From: Lolium rigidum
Lineage: Eukaryota; Streptophyta; Magnoliopsida; Poales; Poaceae
Direction: 5' to 3'
Length of the DNA stretch: 64,000 nt
Assembly (NCBI RefSeq): GCF_022539505.1
Contig: NC_061514.1
Coordinates: 250,840,124-250,904,123, forward strand
Both the position numbers and the translations under genes were made by a program. The notes under the pieces are model-generated. The model did no database searches. It was given only the letters and a program-made list of their open reading frames with translations, and was not told the DNA's origin. This document shows, in pieces, positions 24,093-35,770 of the stretch; within the stretch, counting starts at the first letter, position 1, and each line of letters starts with the position of its first letter.

Positions 24093-27000
24093 TGTCAACA
24101 CCCGGATTTTTAAGTCCAGCATGCCTATTATGCCATACATCGCAATCCCAGGAATATTGTTGTTGCGAGACATAATAGTTGAATATCATAGAGTCATCAT
24201 TTATTACAACACATAATCGTCTTACAAAGGTAGATCACATGATCCAATCTTACAATAGTAGTTGATCTATTGATCAACGAACATCACAAATAGCGGAAGC
24301 GAAGTAGTAGTGGCTATCTAATCCACAGGCCAACGCTTGACGTCAGGAGCGGTCCTAGTTGTCGTAGACGTCCTGATGTCCATCTTCCTCGTCATCTGTT
24401 GTTCTCCTTCATAGTCTGGCCATTTGAATAGCCAGGGACAAAGCCATGAGTACTTTAAAGTACTCGCAAACTAATACTAGTGTAAGAACTAACAATTCTA
24501 GTAAGGGGATACTAAGCTCTAGGTTGATTTGCATAAAGCCAAGTTTATTTCATAAACATTTAGTAAAGATGCTTGAATCACTAGACTAACTCAAGTGGGA
24601 ACATTAGTGTCATTCCCACAACTTGGTTGTGATTTTAATTCAAATCCACCCTTCACCTTTCAAAATTTAAAACACAAGTCATATGTCACATTTTTGAAAA
24701 TGGTCTGATGACGGAACAAGTATGGCCTTTCCAACCGTCCTTAACCGTGGATGCGGCTATTCGAATAGGTTTACACTCTGCAGAGGTTGTACACTTGTGC
24801 CACAACTTTTGATTACATCCGTCGGGGTAACCCCGAATAATCGTAACTCGATGACGCGGATCATCAACCATAACCTTTCACTTATATATACTAGTATGAG
24901 CACCTCTCCCCATGAGCTTGGCCTCCCGGTGAAAACCGCAGATCAACCCGGGAAGCGCACAGGGCTTGGGCCGGACATTCACCTCTTCTTTAACGTCGTT
25001 TCGTTGTGTTGTGGAGGCAGCTTTGGGCATAACCCCGATGACGCTTGTTTAGAGGGAACCCATACTAAGACACATAAACTTCCGGTTAAGCCCTACCCAT
25101 AATCAGGTATTGTGGGGGTACTTGTAAATTGGAATGGTATCGCATCCGAACCCAACCATCGGTTTCGTAAAATTCACCAAGTCATTCACCGATCATATTC
25201 ACCTTCAAAATCTTTCAATAGAATGACTCATCATTCCAAGGTTTTCAAAGTCATTGGTTTTCACAAGTTCCCATCTCTAATAGTCAATTTTAATCTTTAG
25301 CACTAGCAACTAGTTATGAGGGGTGCTAAGTAACCTGGATTGCTCTAGGCTAAGTTTGATACTCTTGCACTACTCCATAACTAAACAAAATGAATCATGA
25401 AAAAGTAACTTTGATAAATAAACTCAAGTAAAGCTTTGATAAACCAAAGTCAAAAACTTGTAAGGTAAAAACTTGGGATAGGATCATTAAGCATAAATTA
25501 AATGGGGATGAGGCCTTGCTCTTGTAGAGCTTTGCCTTAGGGTATCTTGCAAGAATATTAGCTTGCCTTGGTTGGTGTATGGATCAAAATGTTCCTCCTT
25601 CTTCTCCGTAGATGTTCTCGTCGTCCCCTTCGTAGCCTTCGGTACTAGCGTCTATGAACGAATACGAGGATACAATCATCACACAAAACTTGCATGCTAG
25701 ACTAAACACACCAAAGACTCACACAAGCCTATGCTAGCATCACATCTTATTAGCATGGTGATTTACTTTGTTTTATTTTTAAAGAAAACAATAATTTCCT
25801 CTCATTATAATTATTTATTAGTATAACTCTTTAATGCTTTGGAGAAAATAGTTTCCTCTCATTACAATATTAATTAATGTTTCTATTCATTTATTTGGAG
25901 AACTAATCTCCTCTCATTAAGTATTGTTAAGATTTAATTTCCTCAAATACTAAGGTATGAGCACATGTTGACTAAGGTCAACACTTCACACTTATTATTT
26001 GAGAAACATAATTTAAATGAGGGAATACACCTCATGCAATTTAATACCAACATAGTAATGATTTAATATCCTCAAATGATTCCATATGAGAGTTAATAGA
26101 CCATGGTCTCTACCTCATGTAGAATTACTTGAGACAAAGGTTTAAATGAGAGGGATACCTCTCATATGATTTAATAATTAGTTGGAACAATTTAAATGCT
26201 ACTATGGCAAACATTTAATATTCTTAAGTGAGCAAATATGAGACCAAGCAACAAGGGTCATCACATTACTTCATATTACTTGTGAGAATGATTTAAATGA
26301 GGTGCTACACCTCATAGATTTAAATTCCTAAAATTTGAAATAGTTTAAAGGGGCTAGTATTGACTACATAGCCCATATTTTGCTTCTAGCCCATGATCCT
26401 GTACATAACATATATCATATTTTTACATAGTAAATTAGGGTTTGTTAAATGTGAATTATTGCAATTGGATTCACTTCAAAATTCATAATGGTTGATTTTT
26501 AAGATTTATTTGAATACTGAAAAGTATCTGTTTTGTTATTTTTACTGTTCAAAAACTACACGAGGTATGAGTTTGAATCCAGTGGGGTTAGTTAGAGAAA
26601 ATCATAAGCTTTCCAGAACATTTGGATTTGCTAAATTTGAGTAAGTAGATTTTGAACTATTCAATTTTTAGCACTGACCAGAATTGAATAACTGCTGAAA
26701 TGAATTAATACAGGATTTAAAGTGTTGGGCTCGCGCGGGAAACGAGATGGGCCTAAATGGTTTGAATAAAGGAACCGGCCCGATGAACGGTTCGGGCCTG
26801 CTGACATAAGGTCCCACCTGTCAGCGACTTTACTTCACCGAAGCGGTACCTGTCAATGCTGGCCGTCGGATTAGAAGTGAATCGTGCGGTGGAGGGGGGT
26901 CTTCTTCTCTGGCGAGAGGAGGGCGTGCTGGCGGCGGAGGTTGGGGGTCGGCGGCGTGCTGAAGCTCCGGTGATCAACGGCGTCGATGCACAGCGGGGTT

Positions 27001-29446
27001 GTCGAGGACGGGGAGTGTACTGGTGGTCGCGGCGTCGCTTGGGGAGGCGTCAATCGGTGGCGGCGATCTGCGGACTCCGGCGGACTCGAGCTCTCGATTC
27101 GAGCTGCTCCGACGACTACTGGTGAAATTGATCGTGGGGTGTTGCTCAGTGAAGGGAGGGGAGTGTTTGGTGTGAAGAAATGAGGAGCCGATCGCCCCTA
27201 TTTATAGTGTTGATCGGTGGCCGTGAGGTGCTGCAAGGGCGCGGCCATGGCGCGGCGCTTACGGCGATCGAAAGGGCAAGCGAAGGACGGCAGCGTGTAG
27301 GCGTTATCCTGGCGATGCTCTAGGACTAGCTGGCGCAGTGAGGGGACGACGGAATCACTCGAGGGCGTGCAGTGATCATGACGGTACCCGCGGTACCTCG
27401 CCGGCGAGGACGACGGTGACGAGGCGGCTGCAGGCGTTTGAGTGTGTCTACGAGGTAGAGGTGCAGGTGGCGGTTCTCGTCACAGAGATAGGGATGCAGG
27501 GGGAGGACGATCGCGTTCGAGTGCCCGCCGTACTAGCGCGCTCCAGAGCGTGGTCACCGCGTCGACTGGCACGTCCTGGCAACGTTTTGGCACGCGCGTT
27601 CCGACCAATGCCGAGCGTTGGCGAGCAGGGGCTGTGTACCATTCGATTCCTTGAGTGTGATAGATGCTCCAGGACAAGGGCAAGAGTTGAAATGGTGGCC
27701 AGAGGTGGTGAGGCAAAAGGTGGCCGGGTGTGCTTTGGCATGGGCTGTTCTCTCACTTCTCCACTTTCTCCAAGCCTAACAAGTACTAAGCTCGATGCAG
27801 GGGTCCTAGAGATAGCTAATGATCACTGGCTTAAAGTGATTTATGCAAGAAACCACTGGATACAAGGGTGTAACACAAATGCGGAACTCGCTCGCCAAGT
27901 GTTCGACACAATGCCCGCATGAATATTTTTGTCGAATTATGGAATTCTTTTTGGTACATCTCAATCATATAAATAAAGTGATGGAATGGTGGTGGTGGTT
28001 TCCATTTTGATGAAGGTTTGCAACATTTCAAATTTGGGGGTTATCTTCTCATTACTTCAAAGTCTCCACTTGTCACCTCACTACTGGTCAACCTGGTCAA
28101 CATCAGCACTAATGGTCAACATGAGAGTTGTTCACTTTCATATGGTCTTGGATGACATGGTCATAGTTGACCAAGTTTAGTTTAAGAATTGAGAAAAACG
28201 AGAGGGGCAAAGTAGTGAAGAAATTATTTTTGGGCCATATGACCATTATCACATGTCATTGAGATTTGATTTTTCCTTTGGTTTGATTCTGGTTTCTTTG
28301 TGTCAATTGTGTTTGTTTTTGATATCTAAGAGTTTTACAATCAATGGCACAAGCCAAAGTGGCCTTGGTTGAGGTTTTGCAAAAAGGGCTAAGTGTGTGT
28401 GAGTGAAAAAATGATATTTTCTCACATTCTCATTTCTCTCCATTTGATTGTGGTTTCATTGATGCAATTGTGTTAGTTTGAGTTATATAAGAGTTTTAGA
28501 ATCCATAGGGCAAGCAATGGTGGCCTCATATGAAGATTTGTAAAATTGCCCTTAGTGTATGTGAGTAAAAATTGGAATTATCTCACCATTTGAATTCTCT
28601 CCAATGAATTTGACTTTTGTTGACTCTAATGTGGTTCTTATTAGTTTAGAAACATTTTGAGATCATTGAACCCAATTCAAAAGGTCTTGGTCAAAGAGTT
28701 GCAAAAATGGCCATAACACATAAGAGGTGATGTGTCAATTTTTATTATTTTTGAAAAGGGTTCATCTTGCTTTACTTGGACATGGGTTAGGGTCAATTTA
28801 GCATTAGATTAGGTTTAGAAAAGGTTTCACATCATTTGGTCAAGGTTTAAAGTCATAGGGCAAAATTTGGTGAAATGGCTATGTGTCACATATGCCTCTA
28901 TGCATATGTTGCATTTGAATTTTAATTTGACTTGGCTTGACCCAAATGGTGTTGTTGAGTGTTGAAATGGTATATGGAAGTGATCCAACCATTCACAACA
29001 AGTCCTAGGGTCAATCTTCTCAAATTCACAAATTTGCACTTTTGCTCTCATATGCCTCTATGGCATTTTTAGTTTCTTTTTAATTTCTTTGGAAAACACT
29101 TGGATTTGGTTTGATAAGCCTTTGGTAAGGTGTATGAAGGTTTTCCAAACCTCTATGCAAAGTAGAAAATATTAGGGTAAAGTTTTATAAGAATAGCCAT
29201 AAGCACATATGCCTTTTTCTTATTTAATTTCCTTTTATTTTATTTTAACTAGGATGGTGATAAGAGGGTGAGGTTTTAGGGTTTAAGATCACTTCAAATA
29301 CTAATAACAAGCAATCATAGCAATAACACAAGAATTAAGCAAGATCACTATGTATCATATTCTATTTAATAAAAGTTTTTGTTGGTTCCAAAATTTGGAA
29401 CTAGTGAAATTCATTTGTTTTATTTTGAAATTCTTGGGATGTTACA
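24093..29446 (-). repeat. 5' LTR of retrotransposon 2 (5354 bp)
   Basis: Partner of 16824-22178. It ends at 29446, followed by the target duplication TCCAA. Confidence 0.95.
27197..27208 (-). promoter_or_regulatory. TATA box in the 5' LTR of retrotransposon 2
   Basis: The minus strand reads ACTATAAATAGGGG at the edge of the GC-rich block, a textbook plant TATA box. The same motif is at 19927-19938 in the other LTR. Downstream sequence (CACACCAAACACTCCCC, Pro-rich codons) looks like a transcribed leader. Confidence 0.65.
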
Positions 29447-31232
29447 TCCAATGTCTTCATCGTCATTGCCTCCTTGGACTTCATGAGTTGATCCAACTTC
29501 TCCCGGAAGCTAGCTGCTTCGCCTTCTACCTTGACCCTCTCCTTGGCTTTCTTGTTGCCCTCGAGGTTGCCGGCGTTTCTCGCACTCAGTTCCTCCGCTT
29601 CATCATCCATGGTGAGCGAGTGCCTCCTTCTTGCACTTTGGTTCATTGTCCCTCAACTTCCACTTAGGAAGATGTTGAAGAATGGAAAAGCAATGTTGAA
29701 ATTGAAATTCCTTGTTCTTGGAGTCGGCCATGTCCTTGTACCGGGATTGAGCATACTTGGGCTGCACAACAATATTATGTGATGTTTGCACAAGATCAAC
29801 ACATATGGATAGCAACAAACAAGGAAAACTTACATAGTCCTCCGGCACGCATCCACTAGGGGGGTTGTCGGCCACTTGATCCATGGCAGCACTCCAACGA
29901 GAACAAGCTGGTTTGATGATGTTCCATCGGCCTTCAAGGGAGCGGTAGGATCTGTCGGCCATGCTCTTGGTGCGAGGCTTTAGCTGGTGGTAGAGATCCT
30001 CAATGCGCTGCCAATAGCGCTTATTGCCGCCTTAATTCACTCCGGTGCACGCATCCATCCCCACCTTGCTCCAAGCACGGACCAAGATGGCGTCTTCGAT
30101 CTCGCTGTAGTTCGCCGTGCGTGGCTTCGGCGTCGACGAAGAACCGGCGGCAGCCGGATCAACCTCAATCACCTCCTCCTCGTCACCCTCATCCTCCTCC
30201 TCGTCATCAATCTCTTCGACGTTGCACTCCCCATCGAATGCATCGATGCCGGTGTCCAAATTCACCGCAGATTCATTGAGCATGTCCATGCACGATGTTG
30301 TGGACTCAACATCGAACACCTTGTCTACGTCCATGGTGGGTGGCGGCGGCGCGGGCGGCGCATCGGACGGAACGGAGGGAGGAGGGGTCGTGGCCTTGGA
30401 GGGCGGTGGAGGCGCGAGGCCGATGCGGCTGATTGCCTTTATCCTCACCTTGGCCGGCGCGGCGCCCCTCGGCCCGGCCGTCTTGGTCTTCATCCTGCCC
30501 TCCTTCTTGGCACCCGGCGGGGCTTCGGCCGGCGAAGGTGCTTCGAAGAATTGCTTCAGAATCCTCTTCCTCTTCAACGGGATGGTGGCGGAGATCATGT
30601 CCGACACGTCGTCGGCGTTCGGCGGACCTCCGACGGGGACATCAACCACCACGGCCGAAGGAGGTGTACCGCCGGCGGTAGGCGGCCCTTGCGGACGATC
30701 CATGGCAGCGGGATCCGTCCGGGAAGGGCGGGGCGGAGGAGATCGGGCGGCGGCGGCGGTTGGCTTCAGCGAAACCCTTCGCGCGCAGTGGAGGGGAGGA
30801 TACCGGTTTCGCCCACTATTCCCGCTCCCACCCCGCACAAGTAGGGGGCGAAGACCCGCCCCGTAATCGAAACCAGCAAAAATCGAAGCGGGGCCATTTT
30901 TACAGGGCGTGCTAGACGGCCGGGCAGAACCGAAACCCGTATTCGACGGTTATTATACAGGTTTGGCCCTTTTAAGGGATACGTTAGACATGCTGCTCCT
31001 AGATCCGACCGTCCGGCCGGAACGTTGGATGCGACTTGAAACCCTCCCTGCTCAACCCTCCTCTCCCCAGTCCCCAGCGCCCCCATTCTCCTGTTCGCGA
31101 AACCTAGCGCACGGCCAGCCGACTATAACCGCCGGCGGTAGCCGACCTTGGCTAGGTTCCTCCGTCCTACTGCACCCGCTCGACTCGACGGCCGACATGT
31201 GGCCGTCCCTTCGTCGAGCCGCCAGGCAAGCG

Positions 31233-31254
31233 CCCCCCCCCCCCCCCCCCCCCC
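31233..31254. repeat. Poly-C tract (22 nt)
   Basis: Uninterrupted run of 22 C between CAAGCG and GCCCTC in the PPR upstream region. Its length is probably uncertain in any assembly. Confidence 0.9.
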
Positions 31255-31298
31255 GCCCTCCTATCATGTTCGCGAAACCTAGCGCACGGGTCCCTTCG

Positions 31299-31396
31299 AT
31301 TTATATTACTTCACACTAATACAAATGTATCTAGACACATTTTAATTGTAGATACATCCATTTTAGTGGCAAGTAATATGGATCCGAGGAAGTAAA
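31299..31396. mobile_element. Degenerate Stowaway-type MITE (Thalos-like)
   Basis: The two halves fold on each other: TACAAATGTATCTAGACACA on the left pairs with GTAGATACATCCATTTTAGT on the right, with TTACTT/AAGTAA outside. This is the layout of the common grass Stowaway with TAGATACATCC arms. The CTCCCTCC termini are eroded (GAGGAAGTA on the right). Confidence 0.55.
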
Positions 31397-31546
31397 ATTT
31401 TAGTCAACAATGGGAATACACATGTAGTGTTATACTGCTTTTGAGGAATAGAACCTTACCACATATGGTTTCAGAAATAAGAAGCGCATGATGATCAGGC
31501 GTGAGCGATAAAATCATGTAAACTGCACCTCAAATTCTATGTATAC

Positions 31547-34500
31547 ATGACAAAATGTGGGGCAACTTCTTTTTACCAATCGAGCCTTGAATTTCCAACT
31601 CACTTCTTTTTCAGATCAAAGAATGCTGGCCATGTGTTTCCTATATGTTCTGGATCCATGGATAGTAAATTGACAGGTCGAGGCTTGAGCGATAGTGGTT
31701 GTCAGGTGTTATCCCAATTGCTTCCACTTGGGTATCCGGAAAGTCTGTTCCCCATCTTTCGGAGATTTTGTGCAGAATCCACAGATAGGCTCTCCAACAG
31801 CAAATTTTGTGACGAGTTGCGAGGTCACGAAGCAGCTGATCAACCAGATGACAACTTTGATTGCAACGATGAGCCCAGCCATGGTAATGTTACCATCGAG
31901 GCCAGCAAGAAACCTAATGCAACAAAACCTAGTATTTCAGGATCTTGGAGTTCTAATATGGATCACAGTGCTGATCTAAAATCACGACACAGATCCCGCA
32001 GGCCTTTTCTCTTCCAGGCCGTGTTGGATGCTCCTTCACATTCTATTGGATCCATGCTTGATAGATGGCTTGGAGATAGTAACCAGCTTGAAAGAAATGA
32101 AGTGTTGCTCGTTTTGTTTCACCTCAAGAAGCAGCGATTGTATTGGAAGGCTTTGCAGGTACCTGCTTGACAACTTTCTGATTAGTACGATTGTGGGATT
32201 GCATCTTATTATGTGTACTTATTTTAGTAAAATGAATCACATGTTTACAGTTATTCATAAATACAGCATGCATCCATTTGGCGTTTACTCTTACTTTCTT
32301 GCTTGGTTCATAGTTTCTTAATGTTCATCACAAAAATTGGCGTGCACAGTGGTTCGTGCATGCATTGTGGAACTGCATTGTATTTGTTTTTATTTTTGTT
32401 GTTGTTCACAGTTGTGTGAAGTGTTTGGTGAAGAGGTGTCACTTCATTTGCGATAAGTCATGCATTAAAAACCCCAGCCTTGTCATATTATGAAAAATGT
32501 GTCTGGACATGCCGAAGCTTTAAGTTCGCTTGTACTATGTTGACCGCTTAATGCGTTCAAATATTACTGACCTAGTTAGGGCCGAGACAGAAAACCAACA
32601 GAAGCATGAATAACTGGGCTGGAGTGGTTGAAATAGAACCTCAGTTAAGCTATTTCTGTTGCTGGTTCTTGACTAGAGCGTAACTATAGAACACTTGGTT
32701 GAATTCTAAACACTTCAAGAACACGTGGATTACTGATTGGTTCAAGCATTCAGTGTTACCAAATATATAAGGTCTTATATGTTTTTGGAACTATGTGAAT
32801 TTTCCATCCATTATGTTTCTGCGGATCCACACTTCAGCGACACCGCATAGTGATAATTTTGTAATGCAAATTAATTATAGTTGTCTTTTTCACTTATGTT
32901 TTTCTGCAGAAGCTTTCTGTCGCATGGGAGATGGTTTAGTTCATCATCTCCCCCGCTCTCCTCCACATCGGAAATATTAGTTGACAGTGCTAGAGACAAC
33001 TAGCATGTATAATGTATATGCCCTTAGCCAGAAATTTTGTATTTCGTAAAAAAGTTGTGAAGGAAGGATAAAATATCTAATTTTAAACCACATGTGGAGA
33101 TTATTCTGTAGGGAACATACAGTTTTTCCTCTATGCCTTACTTTATGTTGTCTTAGCAGTTGGATAAATTGGTTAGGATTCTAATACTTTTAATCTATTT
33201 CAAGTCATATTTGTCTTTTGCTTAGCACATACTGTGTATTGTCTTTTCCTTGCCATTTCTTTCTTCATTCGTAACACATTCCTCTTATTGGTTCTTCCAT
33301 GTTTATTAGACTAGAGTAAACACAATATTAGAAATTACAGGCTAGTTCATAATCATGGAAATGCATACACATTTTTTTAATGTGCCTCTAAACATTTGCA
33401 GTTTGTTGAGTGGATGGAAGGAAGAAATCTACTCAATTTTGAAGAACGTGACTACGCTTGTCATCTTGATTTGATTGCACGGAATAGTGGTATTGAAAAT
33501 GCTCAAAAGTACATTGCAAGGGTCCCAAAGCCCTTCAGGAATGATATCCTGTACGAAACTCTACTCGTGAACTGTGTCTGTGTGAGCGATATCCAGAAAG
33601 CAGAAAACGTTTTCAGGGAAATAAGAAACCTCTCTTTACCCTTAACTGTCTCTGCTTGCAACCAGATGATATTGTTGTACAAGAGGGTTGCTCGTAATAA
33701 GGTAGCTGATATACTCATGCTGATGGAAAAGGAAAATATCAAACCCTCTCCCTTCACATACAAGCTCCTAATTGACTTGAAAGGGCGAGCAAATGACATG
33801 TCAGGCATTGAGCTGATCTTAAATGAGATGAAGGCCAGTGGTGTTGAGCCAGATTTTGCTACACGGACAATGGTTGCGGAATTCTACATATCTGGGGGCC
33901 TTACAGAGAAAGCAGAAGCAGTTATCAGGGAGATGGAAATGGAGTATATCAAGGATAAACGACATGCTATCAGATCTCTTCTTCATCTCAATGCAGCTCT
34001 CAGCAAGCCAGGTGAGGTGGCGAGGATATGGAAGTTGTGCACGGATCCTAATTTGGAGGATTTCATGGCTGCAATTGAGGCATGGGGTAAACTTGGGTGT
34101 ATCAAACAGGCAGAGGAGACCTTTGAGGCAATGCTCGAAACAACAAAAAAAGTATCTTCCAGGTATTATAACGCGATGCTGAGTGTGTATGCAGAAAATA
34201 AACTTATGGCCAAGGGCAAAGAGTTTGTAGAAAGGATGTCTTCTGATGGGTGTCCAGATGGCCCTCTAACCTGGGAAGCGCTTATCAAGCTCTATGTAAA
34301 TTCAGGTGAGGTAGAGAAAGCTGATTCGTTTCTGCTGAGTGTTACAGAGCAGAACCCTGACCGAAGGCCCACTTATGGCTCATACATCTATTTACTGAGG
34401 GCATATGCAGAAAAGGGTGATATTCATAATGCCGAGAAGATATTTGATGGGCTGAAGATGGTAGGGTACCCAGGAAGGAAACCACCTTATGCTGTGTTAC

Positions 34501-34652
34501 TTGAAGCTTATGTCAATGCCAAAGTCCGACCCTACGGGTTCAGAGAGAGAATGAGAGCTGACGGAGTACATCCGGTCAAGAAAGTGATAGATCATTTGAA
34601 GTTTCTTGACAAGTTATACCTAAAGGGGGGCGTTACCGAATTGAAAGGCTGA
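31547..34652 (+). CDS. P-class pentatricopeptide repeat protein, mitochondrial-type (exons 31547-32158 and 33402-34652)
   Basis: PPR proteins bind specific organelle RNAs and control their processing, stability or translation. Two exons join in frame (GCT TTG CAG | TTT GTT GAG) across a 1243-bp GT-AG intron, giving 620 aa. The N-terminal 150 residues are low-complexity and probably include the targeting peptide. A conserved region (SMLDRWLGDSNQLERNEVLL, then KALQFVEWMEGRNLLNFEER) leads into about nine tandem 35-residue helical repeats (CNQMILLYKRVARNKVADIL, TYKLLIDLKGRANDMSGIEL, YNAMLSVYAENKLMAKGKEF, LLRAYAEKGDIHNAEKIFDG). There is no E/DYW domain, so P-class, resembling the Arabidopsis At1g80270/At1g15480 group. 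The ATG at 31547 is the first Met after an upstream stop; an upstream leader exon cannot be excluded. The ORF has no breaks, so it is probably functional. Confidence 0.88.
32159..33401 (+). other. Intron of the PPR gene
   Basis: Begins CAG|GTACCT and ends TTTGCAG|TTT. It is AT-rich and I see no transposon in it. Confidence 0.85.
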
Positions 34653-34944
34653 CATTTTTCTAACGGATGTCATTTAGCATTTCTTGAGAAGTTCTACAGA
34701 GAAGAGTCTACTTGGAGCTGGTAGACTGAAGAATAGAAGAATCCATTATGCTTTTGATGTTTTGCTGATTCGAATCCATGCACGTAGTTGAATGATGGTC
34801 AAAGTTTTAAGGGAGTTAGTGATCCGAATTGCAGGCTTCTCTTGAGAGGTAGCTGGTTAGCAACGTTTAGTGAAGGAAAATGAAAACATGCTCTTTTCAG
34901 GGTGCTTGCTTCCCTGAAATTTACACCGATTTTCAAATTTGGCA

Positions 34945-35068
34945 CTCCCTCCATCCCATGAAACATGTCTGAGATTTGTCAAAATTTGGATGTATCTAGA
35001 TGCTATTTTGTGTCTAGATACATCTTAATTTAGACAAATCTCCGACATGTTTTATAGAATGGAGGGAG
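34945..35068. mobile_element. Stowaway-type MITE downstream of the PPR gene
   Basis: A 124-bp foldback with CTCCCTCCATCC at one end and GGAGGGAG at the other, pairing throughout (ACATGTCTGAGATTTGTC with GACAAATCTCCGACATGT). It is flanked on the right by TA, the Tc1/mariner duplication; the left TA has changed to CA. Confidence 0.85.
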
Positions 35069-35339
35069 TACGGTGCAAACTTACTGAAACACAATTGCTT
35101 TAAAACTCATGATTGCATGTCTGTAAAGAATCTGGAATAACAATGCTGATAAGAGAAAGGATATCTGCAGTTTGGGCTTCAGAATTCTGAAACTCTTATT
35201 TGTGGCCATTGATGGATGTATGGCTGGCACACTGGTCTTTCCCACATATATATTTCGGTACTTATCCAGTTTAATCAGCCTGGCTATTAAGAAATGCTAC
35301 AGTTTCCCCGGCACAACTCAATTTGTACTATACCAGATT

Positions 35340-35770
35340 TAGCTCACTACCCGAAAACGTTTCTTTGCTAAGTTTTTTTTTCTTTGCCGAGTGTCAAATT
35401 TTGTGGTACTCAGCAAAGACCACCTTTGCCGAGTGTTTTATAAAATACACTTGGCAAAAAGCACATATACACTAAAGGCAGAAAATACACCATGCAAAGA
35501 AAAAAAATACACTTGACAAAGTGCCAGAACTTGACACTAGGCAATGATTGTCTTTGCCCAGTGTCAAATTACACGTGACCACTTGACGGCAACCTTAACA
35601 GCTGTCACTCTTTGCCGAGTGTCTGTTAACACAATCTTTTGACTAGTACTTTTAGTTGGCATCCGGCAAAGATCCTCCTTGCCTTGTGTTTTTGGATAGC
35701 ACTCGATAAAGACTCTATTTGCCTAATGTCAAATCTGGACACTCGGTAAAGATATGATATTTCACAAAAA
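35340..35770. mobile_element. CACTA-type subterminal repeat fragment
   Basis: At least six variants of CTTTGCCGAGTGTC / GACACTCGGCAAAG occur in both orientations. This motif builds the subterminal repeats of En/Spm-like CACTA transposons in grasses. No CACTA termini or coding sequence could be placed, so it is a relic. Confidence 0.6.

Larger units (their letters stand above)
16824..29446 (-). mobile_element. LTR retrotransposon 2, gag only, with 5.35-kb LTRs
   Basis: The LTRs are 5355 bp (16824-22178) and 5354 bp (24093-29446), flanked by a perfect 5-bp duplication TCCAA (16819-16823 and 29447-29451) inside Harbinger ORF1. In element orientation the LTR begins TGTAACATCCC and ends GGGTGTTGACA. 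The minus-strand order is primer site (24078-24089), gag ORF (23050-23865), zinc-knuckle ORF (22255-22803), polypurine tract (22181-22192). The interior is only 1.9 kb and has no polymerase, so the element is non-autonomous; about 85% of its length is LTR. Both LTRs look almost identical, indicating a young insertion. Confidence 0.95.
7669..30703 (-). pseudogene. PIF/Harbinger ORF1 (Myb/SANT-like DNA-binding protein), interrupted
   Basis: ORF1 of PIF/Harbinger elements encodes a Myb/SANT-type protein that partners the transposase. Reading on the minus strand from MDRPQGPP (30703), there is a Pro/Ala-rich acidic N-terminus, then a trihelix/SANT segment starting NYSEIEDAILVRAW, an in-frame TAA (30032-30034), and the rest of the domain (GNKRYWQRIEDLYHQ, RSYRSLEGRWNIIKP). 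A 72-nt intron (29762-29833, GTAAG...CAG) follows PEDY. The next exon carries an apparent frameshift at 29616-29620 and then a coiled-coil C-terminus (AEELSARNAGNLEGNKKAKE). Two retrotransposons interrupt it at 29447 and 16774; removing them restores the frame into the final part (7669-7938: EARREVDLKMIAIKEAKAMK, stop at 7669). The stop, frameshift and insertions make it non-functional here. Confidence 0.8.
7339..30998 (-). mobile_element. PIF/Harbinger element, ORF1 only, carrying two nested LTR retrotransposons
   Basis: The left end reads GAGCATGTCTAA and the right end, reversed, GAGCAGCATGTCTAA, matching the GAGCATGTCTAA-type ends of grass Harbinger elements apart from a 3-nt addition. The flanks are TTA (7336-7338) and CTA (30999-31001), close to the 3-bp TTA-type duplication of this superfamily. 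Only the Myb/SANT-type ORF1 is found; the DDE transposase ORF is absent. Without the inserted retrotransposons the element is about 2.2 kb. Its right end lies about 550 bp upstream of the PPR start codon, so it may lie in that gene's promoter. Confidence 0.75.
31002..31546 (+). other. Upstream region of the PPR gene
   Basis: GC- and pyrimidine-rich sequence typical of a grass 5' leader, with CGCGAAACCTAGC motifs like those at starts of organelle-protein genes. A 23-bp sequence is duplicated (31092-31114 and 31267-31289) around a 152-bp GC-rich insert ending near a run of 22 C (31233-31254). A degenerate Stowaway-like MITE follows at 31299-31396. The transcription start cannot be placed; a short upstream leader exon spliced to the acceptor-like TTTTTCAG near 31613 is possible. 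Confidence 0.4.

Noticed and set aside
29987..30866. Long plus-strand ORFs (285 and 249 codons)
   Set aside because: They are GC-rich shadows of the Harbinger ORF1 on the minus strand, with Arg/Gly- or Ser-rich composition and no domain.
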